Source: JAZNQN01 sp045590195
GTDB lineage: Bacteria > Bacillota > Clostridia > UMGS1883 > UMGS1540
Assembly: GCA_045590195.1 (NCBI GenBank)
Contig: JAZNQN010000077.1
Span: forward strand, 1-30,845
DNA length: 30,845 bases
Direction: 5' to 3'
The notes below the pieces were generated by a model. It was not told the origin of the DNA, made no database searches, and saw only the letters and a list, made by a program, of their open reading frames with translations. Below, piece by piece: positions 1-7,830 of this stretch. The first letter of the stretch is position 1, and each line of letters begins with the position of its first letter. Both the position numbers and the translations under genes were made by a program.

Positions 1-821
1 CTTTCTGATATAACATTTCTTTCAAAGGTCATTTTTTCGTTTTCTACAACAATTCTTCCCATGTCACATGCTATTTCAAGCCTGTTTGTTCCCGGTGTTT
101 CTCCTGTTGAGGTAATATATGTTCCTGTCGTTCCGTTTTCATATTCCAAAAATGCAGTAACATCGTCTTCAACTTCAATATCATAGTATTTGCCAAAAGA
201 AACAAACGAAGTAATTTTGTCAGGCATACCAAACATCCACTGCCAAAGGTCAATCTGATGCGGGTTCTGGTTTATAAGTGTTCCGCCGCCCTCCGTTTTC
301 CATGTGGAGCGCCATGCACCGCTGTCGTGATAAGCTTGTGGGCGGTACCAGTCGGTAACTATCCAGGAAACTCTTTTAATATTGCCAAGCTCGCCGCCTT
401 GTACCATAGAGCGAATCTTCTGATACATAGGGTTTGTTCTCTGGTTATACATAATTCCAAAAAGCTTGCCCTTTTTTTCTGCCGCATCGTTCATTTCCAA
501 AACCTGCTTTGTGTAAACGCCGGCAGGCTTTTCTATTATAACGTCAAGGCCACAGTGGAAAGCTTCAATAGCCATTTTGGGGTGGTCGTAATGAGGGGTG
601 GCAATTAAAACTGCATCGCAAATTCCGCTTTTCATAAGAAGAGTTGCATTTTCAAAAAAAGCCACATCGGGATGATTTATTTTTGCCGCTTCTTCCCTTT
701 CTTTGGCGTGGTCACAAATTGCCGCAAGCTCCATGCCCCGAACCTTTCCCCCGGCAATATTTCTGCAATGGGTTGTTCCCATATTGCCATAGCCTATAAC
801 GCCCATTTTTATGTTGGCCAT
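1..821 (-). CDS. Gfo/Idh/MocA family oxidoreductase (C-terminus outside window)
   Basis: This is a probable NAD(P)-dependent dehydrogenase acting on a sugar, cyclitol or sugar derivative in the cytoplasm. About 273 codons are visible from an ATG at 821; the 3' end runs off the left edge. The N-terminus has a Rossmann GxGxxG motif (GYGNMG, residues 10-15). The family's EKP motif is at residues 97-99, with the catalytic/cofactor lysine at 98. A GGGTLINQNPHQIDL segment matches the conserved C-terminal-domain histidine region. The start is fixed by an AGGAGG site 7 bases upstream, and that site touches the TAG stop of the upstream isomerase gene, so the two are translationally linked. The pairing with a sugar isomerase and a divergent AraC regulator points to one catabolic operon. 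The substrate cannot be read from the sequence. Confidence 0.9.
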   Translation of the reverse strand, partial: MANIKMGVIGYGNMGTTHCRNIAGGKVRGMELAAICDHAKEREEAAKINHPDVAFFENATLLMKSGICDAVLIATPHYDHPKMAIEAFHCGLDVIIEKPAGVYTKQVLEMNDAAEKKGKLFGIMYNQRTNPMYQKIRSMVQGGELGNIKRVSWIVTDWYRPQAYHDSGAWRSTWKTEGGGTLINQNPHQIDLWQWMFGMPDKITSFVSFGKYYDIEVEDDVTAFLEYENGTTGTYITSTGETPGTNRLEIACDMGRIVVENEKMTFERNVISE

Positions 822-833
822 CTTAATATCCTC

Positions 834-1682
834 CTAAATTTCTTCAATGATTTTGTAAAGTGCATTCTTCGCAACAGTAAAAGTTCCCTCTCCGCTTTTT
901 GGTAGATTAAGCATATTGTCGTCAAGTTCTAAATCGGCAAGCCCTTCAAAAGTGCCAAGATGCGGCTCAAGGCTTAAAAATCCATCAAATCCGCCTGAAA
1001 GTAAATCATTTAAAATATATTTAACATCGCCGTCGCCATAGCCTGCGGGCACAACTCTGCCATCTGCCCTGAATGCATCTTTAATGTGCATATATTCAAT
1101 GTACCCCTTTAATTTTTCATAAGCCGCCTTTGAATTTTCGCCGCTTTGCACAAAGTTTGCACTGTCGAAAACTGCTTTGAAATTGTCACAGCCCAAATTT
1201 TCAAAAAGGTCTTTGCATCTGTCTGCTGTGTCGCCGTAAATATCTTTTTCGTTCTCGTGCAATAGTATTACGTTCTGCTCTTTTGCATAGTCTATCATTT
1301 TTTTAAGCTTTAGAAAAATATCTTCGCGCTCTTTTTCTGTCCACTCTCCGCCATCGTGATAAAAGCTGAACATTCTTATGTATTTTGTATCAAGCGCTTT
1401 TGCAGTTTTTACTACTCTTTTAAACAGGTCAAAATGCTCGTCGAAATTATCTGAAAGCTTAATTTTGCCAATAGGCGAGCCAATTGAAGATGCCCTTATC
1501 CCATACTTTTCCATTTTTTCTTTTAATGCGGCAACCTCGCTATCGCAAAGCTCGGAAATATTTTTTCCGTCAATTCCTCTTGGCTCAAAGTATTTTATGC
1601 CAAGTTTATTCAAAACCTGAAACTGAATATCGGTATTCGAATCAATTTCATCTGAAAATCCGCTTATTTTGTTATAAATCAT
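834..1682 (-). CDS. Sugar phosphate isomerase/epimerase (xylose isomerase-like TIM barrel)
   Basis: This 282-residue protein belongs to the AP-endonuclease-2/xylose isomerase-like TIM-barrel superfamily, which isomerises or epimerises sugars using a divalent metal. The expected metal-ligand set is visible in order: E143 (LHENEKD), D173 (FDSANF), H199 (MHIKDAF) and E239 (SLEPHLG). Together they match the D-tagatose 3-epimerase/IolE/IolI type of active site. There is no signal peptide, so it is cytoplasmic. It is the first gene of a leftward operon with the Gfo/Idh/MocA dehydrogenase and is divergent from an AraC regulator. Isomerase plus dehydrogenase is a common pair in inositol-like or rare-sugar catabolism. 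The exact substrate is unknown. Confidence 0.88.
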   Translation of the reverse strand: MIYNKISGFSDEIDSNTDIQFQVLNKLGIKYFEPRGIDGKNISELCDSEVAALKEKMEKYGIRASSIGSPIGKIKLSDNFDEHFDLFKRVVKTAKALDTKYIRMFSFYHDGGEWTEKEREDIFLKLKKMIDYAKEQNVILLHENEKDIYGDTADRCKDLFENLGCDNFKAVFDSANFVQSGENSKAAYEKLKGYIEYMHIKDAFRADGRVVPAGYGDGDVKYILNDLLSGGFDGFLSLEPHLGTFEGLADLELDDNMLNLPKSGEGTFTVAKNALYKIIEEI

Positions 1683-1704
1683 ATTATCGCTCCTCTCTGC
1701 TATA

Positions 1705-1716
1705 ATAATAACACAA
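1705..1716 (-). promoter_or_regulatory. Extended -10 of the leftward sugar operon promoter
   Basis: On the minus strand this reads TTGTGTTATTAT, containing an extended -10 (TG-T-TATTAT). No good -35 lies 16-18 bases upstream, which suits an activator-dependent promoter. The 12 bases are a perfect inverted copy of 1771-1782, the -10 region of the opposing araC-type gene. Confidence 0.5.
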
Positions 1717-1740
1717 CAAAATACAATAAACTACCGAAAA

Positions 1741-1769
1741 ATTGCTATATTTATTGCAAATATTGCTAT
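1741..1769. promoter_or_regulatory. Candidate AraC operator: two direct repeats 21 bp apart
   Basis: ATTGCTAT occurs at 1741-1748 and again at 1762-1769, exactly 21 bp (two helical turns) apart, with a related ATTGCAAA at 1753-1760. AraC-family regulators typically bind direct half-sites about 21 bp apart. The repeats straddle the -35 of the regulator's own promoter, which would fit autorepression. They lie upstream of the divergent -10, which would fit activation of the sugar genes. The repeats are seen; the binding is inferred. Confidence 0.5.
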
Positions 1770-1782
1770 TTTGTGTTATTAT
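1754..1782 (+). promoter_or_regulatory. Promoter of the AraC-type regulator
   Basis: TTGCAA (1754-1759), a 17-bp spacer and an extended -10 TG-T-TATTAT (hexamer 1777-1782). The predicted transcription start near 1789 falls almost on the GAGGTG ribosome binding site, so the leader would be only about 10 bases. Confidence 0.65.
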
Positions 1783-1799
1783 AAAGCCGAGGTGATAAA

Positions 1800-2603
1800 A
1801 TGCAAGGGGAACTGTTTTCTATATACGAGGCATACACTGATAAATCTTCAAATGAAAACTTTCATCTTCACAATCACGATGAGTATGAAATTTATCTGTT
1901 TTTCGAGGGCGACTGCAGATACGTTGTTGAAAATAAGAATTACAACCTTTCTCCGGGGGATATAATAATTATCCGCCGCCACGAAATGCACCGCGTTTTC
2001 CATAACTTACCTGCAAAGTATCATCGCTTTGTACTTATGGTGTCGCCAAAGTTTTTTAAAGAACACGGCTGCGGGCAGTATGAAAAAGCGTTCCTTGGTG
2101 CACCTTTTTCAGAAGGTAACAAAATAAACTCGAAAATAGTTCATTCCATAGGACTTTATGGCGCAATTTCACGCCTTAAAAAATACTGCGAAAATTATAA
2201 CGATTTTACTTCGCCCGTTTGCATAAGCGCCGTTATTGAAATTTTGTATCTTATAAATAATGTTTCGCTTTTCGAGCCGCCGATTACAAAAAGTCCGCTT
2301 ACTGAAAATGTAATCACTTATATAAACAGCAACTTAAATGAAGCATTATCTCTCGATGATATTGCCGAAAAGTTTTTTGTTTCAAAGTATCATCTTTGCC
2401 ACAGCTTTAAAAAGTCCACAGGCATAACTGTTTTAGACTATATAAAACAAAAACGCCTGCTTTTGGCAGACGAATTTATAAAAATGGGAAAATCGCTTTC
2501 TCAGGCGGCAACCCTTTCAGGCTTTTGCGATTATTCTTCTTTTTACAGAGCCTATTTAAAACGCTACGGCCAAAGCCCGAAAACAATAATAAAGCGGGGA
2601 TAA
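1800..2603 (+). CDS. AraC family transcriptional regulator
   Basis: This 267-residue protein has the standard AraC layout. An N-terminal cupin-like ligand-binding domain (HNHDEYEIYLFFEG, then LSPGDIIIIRRHEMH, about residues 25-65) is followed by a C-terminal double helix-turn-helix domain (about 168-267). The latter includes the typical LSLDDIAEKFFVSKYHL first helix-turn-helix and a SGFCDYSSFYRAYLKRYGQSP second one. It most likely senses a sugar or its metabolite and controls the divergent isomerase/dehydrogenase operon. The start is supported by GAGGTG 6 bases before the ATG. Its stop codon lies inside a bidirectional terminator. The AraC family assignment is firm; the inducer is unknown. 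Confidence 0.93.
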   Translation: MQGELFSIYEAYTDKSSNENFHLHNHDEYEIYLFFEGDCRYVVENKNYNLSPGDIIIIRRHEMHRVFHNLPAKYHRFVLMVSPKFFKEHGCGQYEKAFLGAPFSEGNKINSKIVHSIGLYGAISRLKKYCENYNDFTSPVCISAVIEILYLINNVSLFEPPITKSPLTENVITYINSNLNEALSLDDIAEKFFVSKYHLCHSFKKSTGITVLDYIKQKRLLLADEFIKMGKSLSQAATLSGFCDYSSFYRAYLKRYGQSPKTIIKRG

Positions 2604-2613
2604 CCCCCGCTTT
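2591..2613. terminator. Bidirectional rho-independent terminator
   Basis: The stem AAAGCGGGG (2591-2599) pairs with CCCCGCTTT (2605-2613) around a 5-base loop, with T-rich DNA on one side and A-rich on the other. It separates two convergent genes and contains the stop codon of the AraC gene. Confidence 0.85.
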
Positions 2614-2615
2614 AT

Positions 2616-3344
2616 TTATTCTAATATGTTACTTGTTATAAAATCAACGCCCATTTTTATAAGAGCCTTAGCCTCGTCGGCATTATCACAAGTCCAGCAG
2701 TTTACCTTTATGCCGTTTTTGTGAAGTTTTTTAACGTTTTCTTTTGTAAGCTGTTTATAATATATGTCAAGATTTAGGTTTTCTTTTTTAAGCCAGCTTA
2801 TAAGAGCATCGTCAATTTCATCTCCCGTTAAAAACTGAATATCGTTTTCTTTTAAAAGAGAGCGAAGTGCTGTGCAGTTTTCTTTTACAAAGGAAATAAA
2901 TATAACATTTTCAAGATAGTTTTCTTCTTTAATTTCATCTATAATTTTAATTATATCTTCTTTTTCAAAAGCATTTTTAAGCTCTAAAACACAAACCTTT
3001 TCATACTTTTTGCAAATTTTTATATAGTCTTTCAAAAAAGGAATTTTAATGTCTTTTCTATTTTCAGAGCCGTCAATATCAGGAAGTGTAACTTTTTCAA
3101 TTTCATCCCTTGTAACACTTTCAACATTTATGTTTACTGCTCCGCCGCTCACTCTTTCAGTAGTTTCGTCGTGAATTACAACAAATTTTCCGTCGGCGGT
3201 TTTGTGTATATCGGTTTCAATGCCAAAATAGCTTCTGTTACCTGCCGCAACAAAAGCCGAGGCGGTATTTTCCCTCTCAAGGCCCGAAAGCCCGCGGTGG
3301 GCTATCATTTTAACCGATTTAGAATTTACTTTAATTGTATTCAT
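2616..3344 (-). CDS. Glycerophosphodiester phosphodiesterase family protein
   Basis: This 242-residue TIM-barrel protein of the GDPD family would hydrolyse glycerophosphodiesters to sn-glycerol 3-phosphate and an alcohol. The catalytic pattern is complete: H16-R17 (AHRG), E43 and D45 (GIETDIH) and H58 (VIHDE). The ending NCWTCDNADEAKALIKMGVDFITSN is typical of the family, which often closes with W-T and an iTd/iTS segment. There is no signal peptide, so a cytoplasmic role is likely. A strong promoter lies just upstream and a terminator just downstream, so it appears monocistronic. There is no glycerol-3-phosphate transporter nearby. Confidence 0.93.
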   Translation of the reverse strand: MNTIKVNSKSVKMIAHRGLSGLERENTASAFVAAGNRSYFGIETDIHKTADGKFVVIHDETTERVSGGAVNINVESVTRDEIEKVTLPDIDGSENRKDIKIPFLKDYIKICKKYEKVCVLELKNAFEKEDIIKIIDEIKEENYLENVIFISFVKENCTALRSLLKENDIQFLTGDEIDDALISWLKKENLNLDIYYKQLTKENVKKLHKNGIKVNCWTCDNADEAKALIKMGVDFITSNILE

Positions 3345-3362
3345 AATATCACTCCCTGCTTA

Positions 3363-3391
3363 ATTTTATCAAACAGGTATTTCTTTGTCAA
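3363..3391 (-). promoter_or_regulatory. Promoter of the GDPD gene
   Basis: On the minus strand, TTGACA (3391-3386), a 17-bp spacer and TAAAAT (3368-3363), preceded by TG one base upstream. A near-consensus housekeeping promoter with a leader of about 15 bases. Confidence 0.8.
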
Positions 3392-3395
3392 GCAT

Positions 3396-3992
3396 TTATT
3401 GCTTTATAAACATCTGTGTCCAGTAATTTCCGCTTTCAACATATCCAACCCCTATTTTGTTATATGTAGAATTTAATATGTTGGCCCTGTGCCCTGATGA
3501 GTTCATCCACGAATTAACAACTGCCTGTGGCGTTTTGTAGCCGTATGCAATATTCTCGCCTGCCGCCTTAAAGCTTATGCCAAAGTTTTTAATCATTTCA
3601 AAAGGCGAGCCGTATGTAGGGCTTTGATGGGAAAAATACTTTTTGTCTTTCATATCCTGCGACTTAAACCTTGCCACGCGGCTCAGCTGCCAGTCAGCCT
3701 TAAGGGGTGAAAGTCCGTTTTGTGCTCTTATTTCGTTTACAAGACGAATAACCTCGTTTTCATAATTTTGAACCTTCGAATTTGCCTCAGGTATCATAAT
3801 AACCTGTCCTGGATAAATAATATCAAGGTTTTCAATCTGCGGATTTGCGTTTTTAATCTCGCTTATTCCAACCTGATATTTTGAGGCAATTTTCCACATA
3901 GTATCGCCTTTTTTAACAATGTGCTCAGCCGCCGCGGCACCTCCCAAATTAACCGATGCCAAAATCAAGGCCCCTGCAACTATTTTTTTCAT
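3396..3992 (-). CDS. Secreted LysM and CAP (SCP-like) domain protein
   Basis: This 198-residue exported protein has a signal peptide (about 1-22, MKKIVAGALILASVN, ending at AAA), one LysM peptidoglycan-binding domain (about 24-68, with KKGDTMWKIASKY) and a CAP/SCP domain (about 82-197) of the YkwD type. CAP hallmarks are present: H122 (YFSHQSP), E146 (AGENIAYG) and H168 (SSGHRANIL). An upstream ATG at 4001 abuts the AAGGAG site too closely, so the second ATG (3992, 9 bases after AAGGAG) is chosen. Proteins of this architecture sit in the cell wall or spore coat of Firmicutes; their biochemical activity is not settled. Only about 50 bases separate it from the downstream GDPD gene, but that gene has its own promoter. 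Confidence 0.93.
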   Translation of the reverse strand: MKKIVAGALILASVNLGGAAAAEHIVKKGDTMWKIASKYQVGISEIKNANPQIENLDIIYPGQVIMIPEANSKVQNYENEVIRLVNEIRAQNGLSPLKADWQLSRVARFKSQDMKDKKYFSHQSPTYGSPFEMIKNFGISFKAAGENIAYGYKTPQAVVNSWMNSSGHRANILNSTYNKIGVGYVESGNYWTQMFIKQ

Positions 3993-4036
3993 TATAATCA
4001 TCTCCTTATCATAAAATGGCCATAAGACCTGTTATT

Positions 4037-4066
4037 ATGATAACATATCGATATCTTATAATTCAA
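4037..4066 (-). promoter_or_regulatory. Probable promoter of the LysM-CAP gene
   Basis: On the minus strand, TTGAAT (4066-4061), an 18-bp spacer and TATCAT (4042-4037), with a TG-T extended -10. The leader would be about 38 bases. Confidence 0.55.
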
Positions 4067-4087
4067 ATGTAATATATACCAAAGAAA

Positions 4088-4120
4088 AAAATGACAACCT
4101 TCAAAAAAGGTTGTCATTTT
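4088..4120 (-). terminator. Rho-independent terminator of the TRAP operon
   Basis: Perfect 14-bp stem AAAATGACAACCTT / AAGGTTGTCATTTT around a 5-base loop. On the minus strand it is followed by TTTTTTTC and lies just after the permease stop codon. Confidence 0.9.
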
Positions 4121-4127
4121 AAAATCT

Positions 4128-6071
4128 CTATAAAGCCGCTTTTTTTCTTGTTGCAAACTGCAAAACAATAATAACAGCTACAAGGCCAATACCAATCATA
4201 TCGGTTACAAGGCCAGGGTAAATCAAAAGCAGTCCGCCCACAAGACAAAGTATTCGCTCAAGCCATGGCATACGGTGCATTAAATATCCTTCAAGTGAAG
4301 CCGAAACTGCAAAAATACCAACAAGCGATGTAATGCTTATCTGAATTACTTCCCACACGCTTGTATCAATAAAGAGCATTGCAGGGTTTAAAGCAAATAC
4401 ATAAGGAACTATAAATGCGCCAATAGCAAGCTTTGTTGCTGTAAACGCCGTTTTCATAGGATTGCCCTGCGCAATAGCCGCGCCCGCATAAGCCGCAAGT
4501 GCAACAGGCGGAGTTAAATCGGCAACAATACCGAAGTAGAACACAAAGAAATGCGCCGCAATATTCGGAACACCCATACGAACCAGAATAGGCGCACAGG
4601 TAGCCGCCATAATGCAGTAGTTAGCCGTTGTAGGAACGCCCATACCAAGAACTATGCAGCAAAGCATTGTTAAAAACAAAGCAATAATAACCTGATTACC
4701 TGCAAGGGCAACAATGCCGTTAATCATCATATTAGCAAGGCCTGTCATAGTGATAGTTCCTGCAATAATACCTGCAACACCACAAGCCGCCGCAACGGTA
4801 ATCATTCCCTGGCCGCCTGCCGCAAGTGCTTCCCATATTTTTTTGGGAGTCATTCTTGTTTCTTTGCTGAACATACTAACAACAATTGCAGCAATAATTG
4901 CAATAGCCGCCGCATACTGAATTGATTTCTGGCTTGTACCAACAAGGTAAATTAAGATAATAAGCGGTAAAAGCAAGTATGTTTTCTTAAGAAGCGGAAC
5001 AAATTTAGGAAGTTCTTCCTTTGTAAGGCCGCGAAGACCTTCTTTTTTAGCTTCAAGATGAACAGCAATAAAAATACCTGCAAAATACAAAACAGCGGGC
5101 AAAATTGCACGAATTACAATGTTGCTATAAGGAACACCAACATAATCTGCCATCAAAAATGCCGCCGCACCCATAATAGGTGGCATAATCTGGCCGCCTG
5201 TTGAAGCCGAGGCCTCAGCCGCAGCTGCAAATTCAGGTTTGTAGCCTGTTTTTTTCATAAGCGGAATGGTAACCGAGCCCGAGCCTACTGTGTTTGCAAC
5301 AGAAGAGCCCGAAACCATACCCTCAAGGGCACTTGCCACAACGGCAACCTTTGCAGGACCGCCTGAAAATCCGCCAACAACCGAGTTTGCAATTTTAATA
5401 AAGAAATCTGCAATACCGGTTCTTTCGAGGAATGCACCGAAAATTATGAAAACAACAATAAATTTCGAGCAAACGTTGATAGGTGTTGATAAAATACCCT
5501 CTTTTCCGTAGAAAAGGTAGTGAACGGTATAGTTAAGTCTGCCCCAGAGTGTTGGGTTTGAAAGGCCTGCTGTAAGAGCATAAACAACAAAGCAAGCCGC
5601 AACAATTATAATTGGTAAGCCAACGCTTCTTCTGCAAACTTCAACAAGGGAAATAATTCCCGCAAAACCAATAATTATCTGATACCATTCAAAGTTACTG
5701 CCCTGCTGAATAATTGCGGTAGCGTTTGCAGTGTAGTATAAAAATGCACCTGTGCCTAAAACCATAAGCAAAACATCGTACCAGGGCATAAAGTTTACCT
5801 TTTGCTGCCCTTTTCTTGCAGGGAATATAATGTAACCCAAAAATACTATAAATGCCACAAATGTAGTTAATCTTATTTCTTCAAGCCAGCTTGCGAACAA
5901 TGTAACATAAATGCAAAACAGAGAAAAAATTGCCAGAACACATGTAACCACGGCTTTTGGTTTTCCTTCCCAGATACGAGTGTTCGACTCTCTGTCAAAC
6001 TTTTTCATTACAGCATCCAAATCCATAGGCTCCTGAACATTTGCGGCCTTCTTTTTACCGAAAAATGCCAT
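4128..6071 (-). CDS. TRAP transporter permease, DctQ-DctM (4TM/12TM) fusion
   Basis: This 647-residue integral membrane protein is the fused small and large permease of a TAXI-type TRAP transporter, a Na+-coupled secondary uptake system for organic acids. After a basic N-terminus, hydrophobic segments start near residue 41. A DctQ-like part covers about 41-180 and a DctM-like part continues from about 195. The conserved glycine-rich membrane loops are visible (ALEGMVSGSSVANTVGSG about 248-265; GGQIMPPIMGAAAF about 292-305). The ATG at 6071 is chosen because GGAGG lies 8 bases upstream; the reading frame is open further but without a ribosome binding site. It is downstream of the substrate-binding protein gene, separated by a hairpin. 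The substrate is unknown (glutamate/glutarate-like acids are typical for TAXI systems). Confidence 0.95.
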   Translation of the reverse strand: MAFFGKKKAANVQEPMDLDAVMKKFDRESNTRIWEGKPKAVVTCVLAIFSLFCIYVTLFASWLEEIRLTTFVAFIVFLGYIIFPARKGQQKVNFMPWYDVLLMVLGTGAFLYYTANATAIIQQGSNFEWYQIIIGFAGIISLVEVCRRSVGLPIIIVAACFVVYALTAGLSNPTLWGRLNYTVHYLFYGKEGILSTPINVCSKFIVVFIIFGAFLERTGIADFFIKIANSVVGGFSGGPAKVAVVASALEGMVSGSSVANTVGSGSVTIPLMKKTGYKPEFAAAAEASASTGGQIMPPIMGAAAFLMADYVGVPYSNIVIRAILPAVLYFAGIFIAVHLEAKKEGLRGLTKEELPKFVPLLKKTYLLLPLIILIYLVGTSQKSIQYAAAIAIIAAIVVSMFSKETRMTPKKIWEALAAGGQGMITVAAACGVAGIIAGTITMTGLANMMINGIVALAGNQVIIALFLTMLCCIVLGMGVPTTANYCIMAATCAPILVRMGVPNIAAHFFVFYFGIVADLTPPVALAAYAGAAIAQGNPMKTAFTATKLAIGAFIVPYVFALNPAMLFIDTSVWEVIQISITSLVGIFAVSASLEGYLMHRMPWLERILCLVGGLLLIYPGLVTDMIGIGLVAVIIVLQFATRKKAAL

Positions 6072-6090
6072 AATACCTCCGTATAGAAAT

Positions 6091-6116
6091 GGCTGTGGCA
6101 AAGTAGTGCCACAGCC
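6091..6116 (-). other. Intercistronic hairpin between binding protein and permease
   Basis: Perfect 10-bp stem GGCTGTGGCA / TGCCACAGCC with a 6-base loop. It lacks a T-tract on the minus strand (ATTTCTATA follows), so it is more likely an mRNA-stabilising or partial-termination element than a full terminator. It would keep permease mRNA below that of the abundant binding protein. Confidence 0.7.
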
Positions 6117-6140
6117 AAAACCTTTTTTAGTTCAAAAATT

Positions 6141-7097
6141 TTACTGTGCCTCTACCGAAACGCCTTTTTCAGCAAAGTATTTAGCCGCACCTTTGTGGAA
6201 TGGAACTGTCATACCGCTTGTTGCGTTTTCAAGGCTGAGTTCTGCGCCTTTTCCATTTTCAGCAGTAATTGCTTCAATGTTGTCGAAAATAGCAGCTGTA
6301 AGTTTGTAAACATCTTCCTCAGAAGCTGAAGCGCTTACAATCAAAGTAGCTTTAACTGTAACAGTTTTAACATCTTCTTCCTGGCCTTTGTATGTACCTG
6401 CAGGAACGTTGTAAACTGTGTAGAATGGGCAAGCAGCCATCATTTTTTCAGCAACTTCGCCATCAATTGGAACGAGGTATGCATCGTTTGTTGAGCAAAG
6501 CTCTGTAATTGCAGGAGTTGGAGCACCTGCTACGATAAATGCAGCATCAATTTTGCCGTCTTTAAGAGCATCAGCGCTGTCAGCGAATGACTGATACTGA
6601 GCTTTAATGTCAGCTTCTGTAAGGCCTGCAGCTGCCAAAACGTCTACAGCGTTAAAGTAAACACCGGAGCCCGGAGCACCGATTGAAACTGATTTACCTT
6701 TAAGGTCTACAACGCTTTTAATTGCAGGGTCCATTGTTACAAGCTGAACTGCTTCTGCATAAAGACCTGCAACTGTACGGAATGAATCAACTTTGCCTTC
6801 TTTTTCGAAAGCGCGTGTGCCATCCCAAGCGTAAGACATAACGTCAGACTGAACTGTACCAAGCTGATAGTTACCAGCTGCAATACCCTGAATGTTAGCC
6901 TTTGAACCGTCGGTTGAAACAACAGTTACATTTACACCTGCATTGTTTGTAATGTACTGACCGAGAACGCCGCCGTATCCGTAATATGTACCGGAAGTAC
7001 CGCCTGTTCCCATAGTCATTCTTGTGCCGGCATTGCCGCACGCTGCCAGAGTAAGTCCTAAAACTACTGCAAGCATGATTGAAATAATCCTTTTCAT
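6141..7097 (-). CDS. TAXI family TRAP transporter solute-binding lipoprotein
   Basis: This 318-residue extracytoplasmic binding protein would deliver ligand to the fused TRAP permease encoded next. A type II signal peptide is clear: MKRII start, hydrophobic core and lipobox LAAC with lipidated Cys20. After it comes the TAXI-family pattern TMGTGGTSGTYYGYGGVLGQY (about 30-50) and the KSVSIGAPGSGVYFNAVDVL segment, both ligand-cleft motifs. The start has AAAGGGGGT upstream and a consensus promoter. Being first in the operon and followed by a hairpin, it should be made in excess over the permease. The family identity is firm; the ligand cannot be called. Confidence 0.95.
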   Translation of the reverse strand: MKRIISIMLAVVLGLTLAACGNAGTRMTMGTGGTSGTYYGYGGVLGQYITNNAGVNVTVVSTDGSKANIQGIAAGNYQLGTVQSDVMSYAWDGTRAFEKEGKVDSFRTVAGLYAEAVQLVTMDPAIKSVVDLKGKSVSIGAPGSGVYFNAVDVLAAAGLTEADIKAQYQSFADSADALKDGKIDAAFIVAGAPTPAITELCSTNDAYLVPIDGEVAEKMMAACPFYTVYNVPAGTYKGQEEDVKTVTVKATLIVSASASEEDVYKLTAAIFDNIEAITAENGKGAELSLENATSGMTVPFHKGAAKYFAEKGVSVEAQ

Positions 7098-7145
7098 GTT
7101 TAAAAAACCCCCTTTTTTAAATCAACACTTATGTTGCTATTTTAC

Positions 7146-7174
7146 ATTATACCATATATTTCTGCTTTTTTCAA
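7146..7174 (-). promoter_or_regulatory. Promoter of the TAXI-TRAP operon
   Basis: On the minus strand, TTGAAA (7174-7169), a 17-bp spacer and TATAAT (7151-7146) with an extended -10 (TGG before it). This is one of the closest matches to consensus in the window, so expression is probably high. Confidence 0.85.
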
Positions 7175-7207
7175 TAGAAAAATTTTTTTATTATTTTTCT
7201 CTCGTTT

Positions 7208-7474
7208 TCACACTTTTTTGCCTTTTAAAAATTTAATTACTTCAACAGCAGAAAAGGCCAATACAAAGTTAAAATACATTCCAAGCAATATGCCGGGGCC
7301 TTCATTTCCGTGAAGATTTATATTTGAAATAACACATAAGGCTACTATATAAATAACATATAGTGCCGCTAATATTAAATGGGATTTTTTTGTTTTCCAT
7401 AAAATTATTCCGGCTATCAGCCCACATAATATAGGCAAAGCATAAAAGAAAAGTATAAACTGAATTTGTGTCAT
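7208..7474 (-). CDS. Small membrane protein of unknown function
   Basis: This 88-residue protein is not recognised. It is almost entirely hydrophobic, with about three transmembrane segments (FILFFYALPILCGLIAGIIL, a second around LILAALYVIYIVALCV, and a third near the end) and a basic tail (KFLKGKKV). The ATG at 7474 is supported by GGAG 8 bases upstream; the longer open frame has no ribosome binding site. It lies 16 bases after another tiny membrane-protein gene and shares its promoter. The organisation suggests two subunits of one small membrane complex or a toxin/holin-like pair, but nothing in the sequence proves a function. Confidence 0.65.
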   Translation of the reverse strand: MTQIQFILFFYALPILCGLIAGIILWKTKKSHLILAALYVIYIVALCVISNINLHGNEGPGILLGMYFNFVLAFSAVEVIKFLKGKKV

Positions 7475-7490
7475 ATTATCAACTCCAAAA

Positions 7491-7658
7491 TCATTTCTTT
7501 TTCTCGTTAAAATAGATAATAAAAGCCCCCATAACAGCAATGGAAACAATAGCTCCTATTTCCGAAAAACCATTCATTGCATCATATCCAAAGGCTGTAC
7601 CAAGCAATCCCAAAATCAATGTTACAACGAGCGCTAATAATGCTTTTCCCATTTTCAT
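7491..7658 (-). CDS. Small (55-residue) membrane protein of unknown function
   Basis: This short gene starts at 7658 (MKMGKALLALVV) or two codons later; AAGGAAGG lies just upstream and suits either. It encodes two hydrophobic segments (ALLALVVTLILGLLGTAFGY and IGAIVSIAVMGAFIIYF) separated by a short loop, ending NEKKK. The TGA stop is followed within 16 bases by the ATG of the next small membrane protein. A strong promoter precedes it by about 100 bases. No family is recognised. Confidence 0.6.
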   Translation of the reverse strand: MKMGKALLALVVTLILGLLGTAFGYDAMNGFSEIGAIVSIAVMGAFIIYFNEKKK

Positions 7659-7757
7659 CTTCCTTCCTTTATCAATATGCGGACTAATGTCTGCCCAATA
7701 TTTTGCTATTTGCAGAATCGATTAGCTCATATTGACAATTTCATCTTCAATGAATTT

Positions 7758-7786
7758 ATTATACTATGCAAATTATCATTTTTCAA
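7758..7786 (-). promoter_or_regulatory. Promoter of the small membrane-protein pair
   Basis: On the minus strand, TTGAAA (7786-7781), a 17-bp spacer and TATAAT (7763-7758). It lies between the fucI terminator and the small genes, giving a leader of roughly 95 bases with no obvious riboswitch. Confidence 0.8.
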
Positions 7787-7802
7787 TATATATTGCAAAA
7801 AT

Positions 7803-7825
7803 GCGGCTGCAATTTGAGCAGCCGC
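7803..7825. terminator. Terminator after fucI
   Basis: Stem GCGGCTGC / GCAGCCGC around a 7-base loop. It is followed by ATTTTT on the minus strand and CTTTTTT on the plus strand. Confidence 0.85.
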
Positions 7826-7830
7826 CTTTT

